A stretch of DNA of 64,000 nt from Flavobacterium limi (GTDB lineage: Bacteria; Bacteroidota; Bacteroidia; Flavobacteriales; Flavobacteriaceae), in assembly GCF_010645075.1 (NCBI RefSeq), contig NZ_JAADZV010000009.1, positions 186,001-250,000 of the forward strand, written 5' to 3'. Made by a program: the position numbers and the translations under genes. Of the stretch, positions 26,204 through 36,270 are shown one piece after another. A model generated the notes under the pieces. It was not told the DNA's origin. It saw only the letters and a list, made by a program, of their open reading frames with translations, and did no database searches. Position 1 is the stretch's first letter, and every line of letters begins with the position of its first letter.

Positions 26204-28465
26204 TTATCTTCTGTTTCTTCTAATCAATATAAAAGCACCGCTTAAGATGATCAGTAAAGGAAATAATCCTATAAATACAATTTTACCTATGAATACCTGA
26301 TTTGAACTGATCGTAATCTTATTATCGATTTTTTCAGGGCGTGTTGTATCTATAGGGAATTCGTAATTAGTGAACCAGCTGAAAATATCAGTCACAAACT
26401 GAAACGTTCCCGAACCGCCCCTGCTTAACTCGGCATTCCCCAGAAAATCAGCATCACCTGCCACAATTATTTTCTGCGATTTTCCATTAATATTTCTAGT
26501 TAAAGCAACAACTAAAGGAACTGATTTTTGAGATGGCTGTTTTTTCAGTTCCTGAGGGAAAGAGGTAATACCCGTTTGAGATTCCCAGGCTGGCTCATGG
26601 TTTGTTTTTAAAAGCGGTGTTACTTTAAACCCTGTTTCTTTTGCGGTTACAATACCGCTGCTTCCCAGAAACGGAATTGGATTATTAATTTTTGAAAGTT
26701 TAATTAAAGTGGTATCAACATCTTTCTGAAGTTCTGTTACCAGGAAATCCGGTGAGTTGGTTTCGCTTTCCTGAATTAAGGCCTGTTTTGTAAAACTCAA
26801 TCCTAATTTTTCAGTTATTGCTGCCAAAGCCGTATTCGTTTCAGGTTCTGCTAAAAGCATTACATTTTTCCCCTGATCGATGTACTTGGTAATTCGGTCA
26901 ACAGCGCCCTGGCTGAGCTGCGTTTTAGGATCAGCAAGGATTAAAATATCAGTATCGGCCGGAATATTTTGTGCATTGATATCCACAGCAGTAACATCAA
27001 ATCCCTGATTGATTAACGAATATCTGAACGTGATTTCATTAAAAGCGGTTTTATAATTCTTATCTCCGATTTTGGCGATACTGCGTTCCATATTTCCGGT
27101 TGTAAAAACAATTTTCGGAGCTTTTACCACCAATCGTTTTAAGGCTGCAGAGATTTCTTTTTCATTTGGAGCTTTAAACAAATCATCGTAAAATCTCAAA
27201 AATGTTCTTTTTCCTTTATATTCCACGGTTCTTACCACACGGTTCTGCTCTGGTCCAAGATCAATAATTTTCTTAATTTCAGCAGGACTATATAATTTTT
27301 TAAGCTTCATATCCTGTGATTCAACCATTTTTTCAGCAAGCTGTTTGTCCGTTAATCCCGGATTTCTACCATAAAGTTCTGCATTGGTAGAAGTATCATA
27401 ATAATATACATAGTCCATCTCAATTTGAGGCAGATAGCGTGTGTATTTAGCAAAGCCTGCTATGTCCTCATTTTGATAATAAGGCATGGCCATGTAATAA
27501 TTTACATCCAGAAGGTTATCATAAGCAGTAATCTTAATAGGACCATTCATCTGTTTCACTATGTCCAGACTGTTTTTAGTAAGAGTCCTGTCTTTTGTGC
27601 GTGTCATATCATAGTAGAACGTAAGGGCTGCTCTTGATGTAATATAACCAAGTGACAAAACAACTGTTATTAGTAAACTATATTTTAGCACTCTTTTTGA
27701 AAAAGTCTGCGTATCACGCCCTGTCTGCAATTTGTAAATACTCAGTACAATAAAAAGACCGCTGACCAAAACGAAATAAAGGACATCTTTACTGATAATT
27801 AAACCTTCAAGCATTTCATTTGCACGTCCTGCGATAGATAAGAAATACGTAATATCTTTTAGAATCTCAACATCCTGCCAGAGTTTACCAATGAAATTTA
27901 AACCTGCTAAAACGACCAGAGTACTGATAGCTGCCACGACCTGATAAGAAGTAAGACAGGACATAAAAAGCCCGATTGCAGCATAGGTGCAAACTAATAA
28001 ATACAAGCCGATCAAACCTGAAATTGCAAATTTAACATCCAGATTTTCAATAGAAAATCCGGCTATAATAACTTGTATACCCAAAATCGCAATAAAAAGC
28101 ATGCAATATGCAGCAATGGCCAGGTATTTTCCGAGTACGATTTCTTTAATCTTAATGGGTGATGAAAGTAAAAGCTTGATAGAACCGCTGTTAATCTCGC
28201 GACTTACCAGCCCCATTGTCAATAGTGGGACATATAAATACAGATAATTCTGCATTTCAGTAAAAAGTCCGCTGAATCCTGAAAATATAATCTGAGACAA
28301 GTTATCCATTTCCTGCCCAATTTTCTGTGATCTTTCAAAACGTTCGATCGAGTCAAAAAATTTCCAGCTGGACTGAATTGAAAATATAACTAAAACGACC
28401 CAGGCCACTGGAGAATAGAACATCGTGTTGAGTTCTGTTTTAGCAATTCTGTATATTGTTTTCAT
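26204..28465 (-). CDS. ABC-2 permease fused to GldG-like domain
   Basis: The product is 753 residues from Met at 28465 (MKTIYRIAKTELNTMFYSPV); an earlier frame start would run into the ATPase gene. Residues 1-~240 are an ABC-2/GldF-like permease with about six spans. Residues ~290-700 are a soluble extracytoplasmic GldG/ABC-transport auxiliary domain (ITAYDNLLDVNYY, DTDILILADPKTQLSQGAVD, IIVAGDADFLGNAELS). A final span with a basic tail follows (IVFIGLFPLLIILSGAFILI, RRNRR). In gliding flavobacteria GldF and GldG are separate; here they are one chain. The start is 10 bp from the ATPase stop, so the two form one transporter. Confidence 0.85.
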   Translation of the reverse strand: MKTIYRIAKTELNTMFYSPVAWVVLVIFSIQSSWKFFDSIERFERSQKIGQEMDNLSQIIFSGFSGLFTEMQNYLYLYVPLLTMGLVSREINSGSIKLLLSSPIKIKEIVLGKYLAIAAYCMLFIAILGIQVIIAGFSIENLDVKFAISGLIGLYLLVCTYAAIGLFMSCLTSYQVVAAISTLVVLAGLNFIGKLWQDVEILKDITYFLSIAGRANEMLEGLIISKDVLYFVLVSGLFIVLSIYKLQTGRDTQTFSKRVLKYSLLITVVLSLGYITSRAALTFYYDMTRTKDRTLTKNSLDIVKQMNGPIKITAYDNLLDVNYYMAMPYYQNEDIAGFAKYTRYLPQIEMDYVYYYDTSTNAELYGRNPGLTDKQLAEKMVESQDMKLKKLYSPAEIKKIIDLGPEQNRVVRTVEYKGKRTFLRFYDDLFKAPNEKEISAALKRLVVKAPKIVFTTGNMERSIAKIGDKNYKTAFNEITFRYSLINQGFDVTAVDINAQNIPADTDILILADPKTQLSQGAVDRITKYIDQGKNVMLLAEPETNTALAAITEKLGLSFTKQALIQESETNSPDFLVTELQKDVDTTLIKLSKINNPIPFLGSSGIVTAKETGFKVTPLLKTNHEPAWESQTGITSFPQELKKQPSQKSVPLVVALTRNINGKSQKIIVAGDADFLGNAELSRGGSGTFQFVTDIFSWFTNYEFPIDTTRPEKIDNKITISSNQVFIGKIVFIGLFPLLIILSGAFILIRRNRR

Positions 28466-28475
28466 TTGTTTGTTT

Positions 28476-29423
28476 TTAAGAAAGAATAGCGTTTTTAGAA
28501 GGTGCTTTTTTTGATAATTGGGCAAAAATTTCGTCAAGGGATACTTTTTCGAACTGGATTTCGCGTAATTTCCAGTTGTTGGAAACGCTCAGTGCTACGA
28601 TTTTTTCTGCTATTTCCTGCGTTCCTGAAAAAGTGATTTGTACTTTTTTAGGAGAAAGATAGACAGCTTCTGTAATTTCTGAAATCTCTTTCAGGATATT
28701 AACTGCAGGTGGATTTTCAAAACTGGCTGTCAGCGTATTGGCTTCGATATAATTATTGAAAGCTTCGAGTGTATCCGAAAAAACCATGTGTCCGTTTTCA
28801 ATCATTCTGATATCCTGGCAGGTGGCCTGAACTTCAGAAAGAATGTGTGAAGAGAATATCACAGCCTTATCTTTAGCAATCTTTTTGATTAAATTTCTGA
28901 CTTCCAGAATCTGATTTGGATCCAGTCCGTTTGTAGGTTCGTCAAGTACTACCAGTTTTGGTTCATGAATGATTGCCTGGGCAATCCCTACACGCTGCCT
29001 GTACCCGCCGGATAAGTTTTTGATCAGCCTGTGGCTGAAATGTGAAATACCGCATTTTTCTTTTGCTTTTTCGACCGCATTTCTCAAATCTTCTTTTTTT
29101 ACCAGTCTTAGCTGTGCGCAGTGAATCAAGTATTCATCTACTGTTAAATCAAGGTGAAGAGGCGGTGTCTGCGGTAAAAAACCGATTAGTTTTTTGGCCT
29201 CAACAGGGTTTTCCTTTAAATTGATTCCGTCAATAAATATATTTCCTTTGGTCTGGTTCAAAACGCCGCAGAGAATATTCATCGTGGTCGATTTTCCGGC
29301 TCCATTTGACCCCAAAAGGCCTAAAATCCTGTTTTCTTTGATTTCAAAACTGATATTTTGAATTGCCCAATCCTTACTGTATTGATGTGACAAGTCCTCA
29401 ACTCTTACAATTGTTGTTTCCAT
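28476..29423 (-). CDS. ABC transporter ATP-binding protein (GldA-like)
   Basis: The product is 315 residues from the ATG at 29423 (METTIVRVEDLSHQYS); a longer frame to 29465 would run through the preceding hairpin. Walker A is GLLGSNGAGKST, the signature LSGGYRQR and Walker B LVVLDEPTNGLDP, with H-loop SSHILSE. The C-terminal ~90 residues resemble the extra domain of GldA/CcmA-type ATPases (VSLDEIFAQL). It powers the fused permease 10 bp downstream. The direction of transport is not evident; ABC-2 systems usually export. Confidence 0.9.
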   Translation of the reverse strand: METTIVRVEDLSHQYSKDWAIQNISFEIKENRILGLLGSNGAGKSTTMNILCGVLNQTKGNIFIDGINLKENPVEAKKLIGFLPQTPPLHLDLTVDEYLIHCAQLRLVKKEDLRNAVEKAKEKCGISHFSHRLIKNLSGGYRQRVGIAQAIIHEPKLVVLDEPTNGLDPNQILEVRNLIKKIAKDKAVIFSSHILSEVQATCQDIRMIENGHMVFSDTLEAFNNYIEANTLTASFENPPAVNILKEISEITEAVYLSPKKVQITFSGTQEIAEKIVALSVSNNWKLREIQFEKVSLDEIFAQLSKKAPSKNAILS

Positions 29424-29438
29424 AGTGATTTTTAAATC

Positions 29439-29474
29439 GCAGGAATGTATTTTTTTATAAAACACACTCCTGCG
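29439..29474 (-). promoter_or_regulatory. Hairpin between susD and ABC genes
   Basis: CGCAGGA (29439-29445) pairs with TCCTGCG (29468-29474), with further A/T and TGT/ACA pairing inside. There is no strong T-run on the minus strand, so it may be an attenuator or mRNA-stabilising element reducing expression of the downstream ABC and M16 genes. Confidence 0.45.
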
Positions 29475-29488
29475 TTATTTTTTATTAT

Positions 29489-30859
29489 TTAGTATCCTTC
29501 CGTAGGATTTAAGAAGGGATTAGAACGAAGGGCAGCTTCTGGTATTGGATATAAACGGTCTGTAGATTTCCAGATTTTGTCTGGTAAAACAGAAAGTGTT
29601 TCATCCAGTTTTCCGGTTCTTTTCAGGTCCAGCCATCTGTGTCCGTTTTCTGCAAAAAACTCACGCTGTCTTTCCAGCGCAATTAAATCCAATAATTGAT
29701 TAGAATCTGTTAAAGTAGTATTCCCAAGTAATGCTCTGTTTCGAATTACATTAATATCTTCCTGAGCACCTGTAATATTATTTAATCGTACTCTGGCTTC
29801 GGCTCTTATTAAATACAATTCAGCTAATCTTAAAGGTGTAGAACGCTCTGATGGAGAATCACCAAATCCATTTTTATATTTATTTGGTGCAATTCCAAGA
29901 AATACTCCTGTTCTATTTCTGATGTCAACTGTCCAGATCGTTTTTCTGGCATCACCAGTTTCAAAAAGTGCATTTCCTTTTCTTAGCAATAAAGTTCCGT
30001 TTGTTGAAAACACGGAAGACCCTTCGTAAGTATAAAAAACGTTAAAGTACGGGATTTGAAGAATCGACTCTTTATTATCTGCGATAAAAGGACTGTTTGA
30101 TGCACTTAATCCGGTAGTTATCTCATAGTTTCCGGTTTCGTTTATTACCGCTGAGGCGTGTGTTGCTGCATCACTCCATTTTCCTAAATAAAGATTTACC
30201 CTGGCCAATAAAGTTTCTGCAGCCCATTTTGTAGCTCTGATTCTTTTGTTGTTATAGTTGTTGTAATCAACCGGCAGATCTTTTGAAGCATCGGTCAAAT
30301 CAAGAACAATTTGTGCATAAACTGCTTCCTGAGTCGATTGTGGCAATAATGCAGACACATCTACATTTGTTGTAAGTACTAATGGTACATCTCCCCAAAG
30401 ATTAGTCAGGTAAAAGAAACAATAAGCTCTTAGAAACTTTGCTTCAGCAATCCATTGTTTGCTTTTTACAACATTGAGGGTAGTACTTGCAGTAACACCT
30501 TCAATAACATTGTTGGCATTGTAAATCGTTTTATACAGTTCTCCCCAATTGGTGTTTATTGTTCCGTCAGTTTCCTGGATTTCATTAGAACTATAGACAG
30601 TGGCCAGGCCATTTGTTGGGACTAATTCATCTGCTGTTTGTCCTAGTACCGAATGGATTCTGTTATAATAAAAGTCGGCAACCATACTTTGGTAGATTCC
30701 ATTTACTGCTGCCTCGGCTGTTGGATCTGAGGTATAAACAGTTTTTGAAGATAATTGATTTCTCGGAAGTTCAACCTCAAGTGCTTCCTCGCATCCCGTA
30801 AGTCCTAATACAAGAAATAACGAGAATATACAGGTATATTTAGTGGAAATATTTTTCAT
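29489..30859 (-). CDS. SusD/RagB-family surface lipoprotein (left module)
   Basis: The product is 456 residues with a lipoprotein signal ending at Cys23 (FLVLGLTGCEEALEV). It has SusD helical repeats and C-terminal family motifs (LRLAELYLIRAEARVRLN, LIALERQREFFAENGHRWLD, LKRTGKLDE, YPIPEAALRSNP). SusD caps the SusC barrel and binds the ligand at the surface. The gene starts 12 bp after SusC, and the downstream genes encode an ABC transporter and a protease rather than glycosidases, so a peptide ligand (as with RagAB) is more likely than a glycan. That is inferred. Confidence 0.92.
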   Translation of the reverse strand: MKNISTKYTCIFSLFLVLGLTGCEEALEVELPRNQLSSKTVYTSDPTAEAAVNGIYQSMVADFYYNRIHSVLGQTADELVPTNGLATVYSSNEIQETDGTINTNWGELYKTIYNANNVIEGVTASTTLNVVKSKQWIAEAKFLRAYCFFYLTNLWGDVPLVLTTNVDVSALLPQSTQEAVYAQIVLDLTDASKDLPVDYNNYNNKRIRATKWAAETLLARVNLYLGKWSDAATHASAVINETGNYEITTGLSASNSPFIADNKESILQIPYFNVFYTYEGSSVFSTNGTLLLRKGNALFETGDARKTIWTVDIRNRTGVFLGIAPNKYKNGFGDSPSERSTPLRLAELYLIRAEARVRLNNITGAQEDINVIRNRALLGNTTLTDSNQLLDLIALERQREFFAENGHRWLDLKRTGKLDETLSVLPDKIWKSTDRLYPIPEAALRSNPFLNPTEGY

Positions 30860-30871
30860 GATTTTTTAGAT

Positions 30872-33800
30872 TTAAAATGTAAACTGTGTTCCAAAAGTAA
30901 TTGTACGCATTGGTGGCAAAGCAAGTCCTTGTGTTTCAGGATCAAGTCCTCTATAACTAGTAAAAGTTACTAAGTTTTGTCCCTGAAGAGAAAGACGTAT
31001 ACTTTGCAAATACTTTTTAGTTCCTTCATTCAAAGGAACCTGATAAGTGGCACTTACATTTTTGAGTTTTATATAGGATGCATCTATAATAGAAGCATTG
31101 GAGTCCATATAATTAAAGAAGCTGTTCTGAAAACCGGAACTTAAAATATTTCCTTGTGCTATATAATCATTGTATTCATTTACCTGAAAATTTGCAGTAG
31201 AGTATGGATAACCAGGCTGAGCTCCTGTAGAAGTCATTAAAGTAGTTCCCTCTTGTTTTACAAATTGGAATAAAAAGTCAAGTGTAAAGGCTTTGTAGCT
31301 TATTGTATTTGAGATTCCTCCATAATATTTAGGGTAAGTAGGTCCGTAATATTTTCTGTCTCCTCTGCCAGTTTCTGCAAAACCGCGTGATATCCTGCCA
31401 TCTCCGTTTACATCTTCAAATTGAGCAATTCCGTCAGCATTTACACCAGTAAAATTATAGACATACCTACTGCTTAAAGGGTTTCCAACTACATATTCAG
31501 AGTAATAACTGGTAAATTCTATTCCATCAAATCTTGTTAATTTATTGGAATTGGTAGAAATGTTGAAAGAGGTAGACCAGTTTAAACTTTTATTACGAAT
31601 GTTGGTTGTAGCCAATGTAAATTCCCATCCTTTATTTTCTACTTCAGCCGGTAAATTGGCAGTATAAGTTGTAAAACCTGCCTGTGCACTAAGTGTATAG
31701 TTTACCAATTGATTTATTGAAGTGTTTTTATAATAAGCAGCTGTAAAAGATATTCGATCTTTAAGGAAGCTTAAATCTAATGCAGCTTCAAATTTTCTCG
31801 TTGTTCCCCATTTGATATTTGGATTTGAAATTCTGGCTGCAGTCATAGATGTATTCCCGTCACCATAAGTACGCGTATCAAAAGTATCTGTATATCCATA
31901 ATCCGGAATATCATCGCTACCTATTTCTCCATAACTGGAACGCAGTTTTCCAAAACTTAATAAGGTCTGATCTTTTAAGAAACTTTCTTCAGTAAAAATC
32001 CAGCCAGCCCCTATTGAACCAAAATTACCAAATCGGTTATTAGCTCCAAATTTAGAGGAACCGTCTCTTCTAAAATTAGCGTTAAGAATGTACTTATTTG
32101 CAATGTTATAATTTACCCTGCTGAAGAGCGAAATGTATTTGTATTCCGAACTTCCATTAGAAACTGATACTGTTTCTGCAGCAGCAATATTACCAATTAA
32201 GTTATCAGCACTATAGCCATTTGAACTAACATAAGAAGGCATTTCAGATTTTCTGTTTTGCCACGATCCTCCAACAAGTACAGATAGATTACCTTTCCAT
32301 AAATTGGTTGTATAATTAAGCTGAGGCTCAACAGTAAAATTATTCGTATTATTAGTTGAAACCGTATAGGATCTTTGAAAGTTTACATTACTGCCGTTTG
32401 CTTCAGCATAAACATGATTAACTGCAGATCCGGGCATAGTCTGGCTAGACTGCATCTGTGCTCTTCCGTATCCTAAGTCAGTTTTAAAAGAAAACCCTTT
32501 TGCGATATCATATTGAAGGCTTAAACTAGTGATTAAGTTCATCCCCTTATCTCTTACTCTTTTGTCTAAAGCAGCTAGTGGATTAATATCGCTAAAATAA
32601 TCCGGAGACCAGTAATAAGTCCCATCTGCGTTGTACATTGGACGGTTTGGAGCAGTACCTACCGCATATGTTGTAATGTCAAAAAAAGGAAGGTTATTAT
32701 TATCTGTTGCAAAAATCACAGAAGCACCTACTTTTAGTTTTTTGTCCAGTGTACTATGATTAATATTTAGGTTAGTTGAGAATTTATCATAACTAAAATC
32801 TCCTGGCACCACAGTAGTTTCTTTATGATAAGCACCGCTTACAAGAAAGTTGGTGGTATCGTTACCACCTCTTAAGGAAGCAGAGAAATTATTAAAATTA
32901 GCCGTACTACCTATTAATTTTTTCTGCCAGTTATTATTCACATTCGGATCCCAGTCAGTAATAGCTATACCATTACTATCTACATCTGCAACATCTCCAT
33001 TATTATCTAATGCTGTTTGCAGCATATTTAAGTAAGCAGGGGTATCTAAAGTTTTAACCATGTGGGCGACTTCAGAAAATCCTGAATTTGTTGTTACCGT
33101 AAACTCTGTTTTTCCTGATTTTCCTTTTTTGGTTGTAATAAGTACAACTCCATTAGCTCCTCTTGAACCGTAAATTGCTGTCGCATCTGCGTCTTTCAGG
33201 ATTTCAATACTTTCAATATCATTCGGATTAATAATATTTAGGGGACTGGTAGATTTTTGAGCCCCTCTGATTACATCCAAACTTTGTGTTTGTTGTTTAA
33301 TATCATCTCCAATGTACGGAACACCATCAACAATATAAAGTGGAAGATTAGCACCTTCAATGAAATTTCTTCCTCGAATGCTGATGTTCATATCAGATCC
33401 GGCATATCCTGATGTCTGTGTAACAAAAACCCCCGGAGTCCTTCCTTGAAGGGTTTGCAAAATATTCGTTACAGGCTGTTTTTCAATGTCTTCGGCTGTA
33501 ATTTTAACTACAGATCCTGTGGTTGTTCTTTTAGTAGTGGTACCATAACCAATAATCACCACTTCATCCAGTTTGGCTAAATCTGGCTGCATATTAATGG
33601 TAATCGAACTTTGGTTTTCAACTGTAACTTCCTGCGTTTTATAACCAAGATATGTTACTTTAAGCGTATGTTTGCCGGAAGGTAAATCAATATAAAACTG
33701 ACCATCAAAGTCTGTTATGCCGTGTTTGTTGCTTCCTACAAGAACAACAGAAACACCAGGCAGTGGAAACCCTCTTTCATCTACAATTTTTCCCGTTAAT

Positions 33801-34252
33801 GTCCGGTCATTTTCAGCTACATTATTTTTTCCGGATACAATGACCGTTTCTTTTTTATAAACAATGACATTTTTATCTACCTGTTTGTAGACCAGATTAC
33901 TGCCCTGAAATGCCATATTTAAAATCTCACTCACAGGTCTTTTTCCGCGTGGCATATTAATTTTAGGAAAATTAGTAATAAGCTGTGGCTGATACGCAAA
34001 CAGTAATCCCGTTTTATGTTCAATAGTTTTAAACAGGGTTTTGATATCCTGGTTATGAAGCTCAATATCAACAGATATGTTTTCTAAACTCTGACCACTC
34101 ATTTTATTTGCAAATACCATAGGAGTACCGCAGGTGAGTAAAAAAATGTGGAATAAACTGATGCGCATGATCATAATGGTTTTTTTTGAAAGACCGAACA
34201 ACGAATTGTTCTTTTCCCTTTCAAACATGGTTGTTTTACAGCGTAATTTCAT
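30872..34252 (-). CDS. SusC-type TonB-dependent transporter with STN signalling domain (left module)
   Basis: The product is 1126 residues with a long N-terminus ahead of the signal segment (MRISLFHIFLLTCGTPMVFA). An STN domain follows (residues ~50-115, IKTLFKTIEHKTGLLFAYQP), then a carboxypeptidase-regulatory-like domain (LTGKIVDERGFPLPGVSVVL), the plug (EVVIIGYGTTTKRTTTGSVV, DADATAIYGSRGANGVVLI) and the barrel to the terminal Phe. STN domains contact FecR-type anti-sigma factors, and a FecR and ECF pair lies directly upstream, so uptake is coupled to transcription of the operon. Confidence 0.93.
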   Translation of the reverse strand: MKLRCKTTMFEREKNNSLFGLSKKTIMIMRISLFHIFLLTCGTPMVFANKMSGQSLENISVDIELHNQDIKTLFKTIEHKTGLLFAYQPQLITNFPKINMPRGKRPVSEILNMAFQGSNLVYKQVDKNVIVYKKETVIVSGKNNVAENDRTLTGKIVDERGFPLPGVSVVLVGSNKHGITDFDGQFYIDLPSGKHTLKVTYLGYKTQEVTVENQSSITINMQPDLAKLDEVVIIGYGTTTKRTTTGSVVKITAEDIEKQPVTNILQTLQGRTPGVFVTQTSGYAGSDMNISIRGRNFIEGANLPLYIVDGVPYIGDDIKQQTQSLDVIRGAQKSTSPLNIINPNDIESIEILKDADATAIYGSRGANGVVLITTKKGKSGKTEFTVTTNSGFSEVAHMVKTLDTPAYLNMLQTALDNNGDVADVDSNGIAITDWDPNVNNNWQKKLIGSTANFNNFSASLRGGNDTTNFLVSGAYHKETTVVPGDFSYDKFSTNLNINHSTLDKKLKVGASVIFATDNNNLPFFDITTYAVGTAPNRPMYNADGTYYWSPDYFSDINPLAALDKRVRDKGMNLITSLSLQYDIAKGFSFKTDLGYGRAQMQSSQTMPGSAVNHVYAEANGSNVNFQRSYTVSTNNTNNFTVEPQLNYTTNLWKGNLSVLVGGSWQNRKSEMPSYVSSNGYSADNLIGNIAAAETVSVSNGSSEYKYISLFSRVNYNIANKYILNANFRRDGSSKFGANNRFGNFGSIGAGWIFTEESFLKDQTLLSFGKLRSSYGEIGSDDIPDYGYTDTFDTRTYGDGNTSMTAARISNPNIKWGTTRKFEAALDLSFLKDRISFTAAYYKNTSINQLVNYTLSAQAGFTTYTANLPAEVENKGWEFTLATTNIRNKSLNWSTSFNISTNSNKLTRFDGIEFTSYYSEYVVGNPLSSRYVYNFTGVNADGIAQFEDVNGDGRISRGFAETGRGDRKYYGPTYPKYYGGISNTISYKAFTLDFLFQFVKQEGTTLMTSTGAQPGYPYSTANFQVNEYNDYIAQGNILSSGFQNSFFNYMDSNASIIDASYIKLKNVSATYQVPLNEGTKKYLQSIRLSLQGQNLVTFTSYRGLDPETQGLALPPMRTITFGTQFTF

Positions 34253-34301
34253 AAATTTGCTTGCTTTTTAATGGTTACTGGTTTAATTATTAAGAATCTG
34301 G

Positions 34302-34333
34302 GCCATCTGGTGTAGGAGCTGGATGGCTTTTTT
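34302..34333 (+). terminator. Possible plus-strand hairpin upstream of susC
   Basis: GCCATC (34302-34307) and GATGGC (34322-34327) are followed by six T on the plus strand, opposite to the genes here. It could stop antisense transcription or form a leader hairpin in the susC mRNA. Confidence 0.25.
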
Positions 34334-34436
34334 ATTTATCTTACTGGTTTTGGTTTTTAAGGTTAGTACTGCCTGATGCGTTCTAAGTAGGAGATTAGAA
34401 AGCTTGTCAGGTTTTATTTATTCTTTTTGTTGTTGT

Positions 34437-35480
34437 TTATTCACATCCTTTTCCGCTTATAATTACGGTACCGGCTTTATTATAATGGTATTCTGTTTCT
34501 ATAACACTTGTTATTACCTGCATCACATGGTCCAGGTCTTCTTCGTTCAGGAAACTCGCAGTTATCCTGCAATTCCTGATTTTCTCATTAGATAATAAAA
34601 TCTGTACCTTGTATTTCTGGGAAATTAAAGCAACAGCTTCTTCCATATTGATGTCGTCCAGAATCAGGTAGTTGCTTTTCCATTCGGTCACAACGGCTGC
34701 ACTAATTTTATTCTGCTCAAAATTCAGAGTGCTTCTGTTTACCTTAATCTGCTGATTCGGAGTAATCACACCATATATCTTTTCTGCATCTCCAACCTGA
34801 ACTTTACCTCTGGCAACTGTAACTTCTATGTTTTTAGAAGAGTCAAAAGCATTAATATTAAAGGCCGTACCCAAAACTTTCGTCTGCACCTTACCGGTAT
34901 GTACGATAAAAGGTTTCTTTTCGTTTCTTTTTATATCAAAAAAAGCTTCACCGGTAAGGGTTACTTCACGGGTTTTGCTGTTGAATGATTTTTGATCATA
35001 TTTCAGGCTGCTCTTATCATTTAAAAGAACAGTACTTCCATCCGGAAGACGAACCAATTGTTTACCGCTAAAATCTACTAAAGTATTTTCTGCAATTGCA
35101 GGCTGTTCGGTAACGGGAATTGTATCACCTGTTTTTGGTTTAAAAAACAAGCTGTTACCAATCGCGATTAAAGCAATGATACTTGCTGCAGCGAAAAGAA
35201 GGCGCACGACCACCCTTTTATTTCTTCTTTGCGGCTCTAACAAAATTACTTTTTGGCTATTTTCTGAATCTGACAAAATCCTTTTGAGTATATAATCGCT
35301 CTTTTCCTTATCTAACAATTCTGAAGAAGAATTTTCCCTAAGCATCAAATCAATTTTTTCTTTTATGAAATCGTCATGAGAATTCTGCCGGATCATTTCC
35401 ATCATTTTCTGTTCATCAGAAACCGACAATTCATTCTTCAGATAGCTTTCAAATAATTCTTCGAATTTTTTTTGCTGCAT
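34437..35480 (-). CDS. FecR-family anti-sigma factor (left module)
   Basis: The product is 347 residues. A cytoplasmic N-terminal ~90 residues (FEELFESYLKNELSVSDEQK) is followed by a single membrane span (VVVRLLFAAASIIALIAIGN) and a periplasmic FecR domain (LVRLPDGSTVLLNDKSSLKY, EVTLTGEAFFDIKRNEKKPF, VLGTAFNINAFD) plus a DUF4974-like C-terminus. It holds the ECF sigma factor 196 bp upstream inactive until the STN domain of SusC signals. Confidence 0.92.
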   Translation of the reverse strand: MQQKKFEELFESYLKNELSVSDEQKMMEMIRQNSHDDFIKEKIDLMLRENSSSELLDKEKSDYILKRILSDSENSQKVILLEPQRRNKRVVVRLLFAAASIIALIAIGNSLFFKPKTGDTIPVTEQPAIAENTLVDFSGKQLVRLPDGSTVLLNDKSSLKYDQKSFNSKTREVTLTGEAFFDIKRNEKKPFIVHTGKVQTKVLGTAFNINAFDSSKNIEVTVARGKVQVGDAEKIYGVITPNQQIKVNRSTLNFEQNKISAAVVTEWKSNYLILDDINMEEAVALISQKYKVQILLSNEKIRNCRITASFLNEEDLDHVMQVITSVIETEYHYNKAGTVIISGKGCE

Positions 35481-35676
35481 GTTTTGTAAATTAGGTTAGT
35501 ACTTGTTTAAAACTTGAGGTTATTTTTTAGTCTACTAAAATCAGGGTTGAATCCTGTTTTCAGCATGTTTTTTATTATAAAGACAGTTAAAAAAGGGGGA
35601 GGGAGTAGTGAAAAGTTAAAAAAAAGTAAAAAAAAGGTAAAAAAATAGCAAAGAATCCCTTTTTGAAAGAAAATTT

Positions 35677-36270
35677 TTAAAAATTAACCCCTGCAAATAA
35701 TAACATAGCCATGAAGAGATTCATGTAAGGTCCAATTTTCTGACGCACAAATTTCAAAGCCTGTGCCATATGCTTTTTTACGGTTTCTGTAGAAATACCT
35801 AAATCTTCACCAATTTTTTGGTGGCTCAAACCTTCCCACTTCGCCATTTTATAAATTTTTTGCTGTTGTGGAGGCAGCTGTTCTACTATCCTGTTTAAGA
35901 TAACATTGTACTGATCATCTTTTATAGCGTGATCGGTATCGCTTAATGGAGTATCATTGGAAGTGATTTCTGTCATCAGGGTGCTTTCACGAGCATTTTT
36001 CTTGATGATATTGAATATATGATTTCGGGAAATGATGAAAAGATAGTTTTCAAAACTGGCTATTTCTCCTAAATTTTGATGGTTAAGCCAGATTTTCAAA
36101 AAAACATCCTGAACGGCTTCTTCTGACTGAATGACAGACTTGGTTATTTTTAAGGCCGTTCCGTAAACAATATGTTTGTATTGGTTATATAATGCTGTAA
36201 ACGCCAGTTCGCTTCCCTGAGATAATTCAAGAAGAAGTTTCTTTTGATCCGAACTGGAATTTGATAACAT
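35677..36270 (-). CDS. ECF RNA polymerase sigma factor (left module)
   Basis: The product is 197 residues. Region 2 is FTALYNQYKHIVYGTALKIT, SEEAVQDVFLKIWLNHQNLG and FENYLFIISRNHIFNIIKK; region 4 is LPPQQQKIYKMAKWEGLSHQ and KIGEDLGISTETVKKHMAQA. The C-terminal hydrophobic tail (MNLFMAMLLFAGV) is common in Bacteroidota FecI-like sigmas. It should transcribe the downstream SusCD operon under FecR control. It is divergent from the second ECF gene across the 0.57 kb hub. Confidence 0.92.
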   Translation of the reverse strand: MLSNSSSDQKKLLLELSQGSELAFTALYNQYKHIVYGTALKITKSVIQSEEAVQDVFLKIWLNHQNLGEIASFENYLFIISRNHIFNIIKKNARESTLMTEITSNDTPLSDTDHAIKDDQYNVILNRIVEQLPPQQQKIYKMAKWEGLSHQKIGEDLGISTETVKKHMAQALKFVRQKIGPYMNLFMAMLLFAGVNF

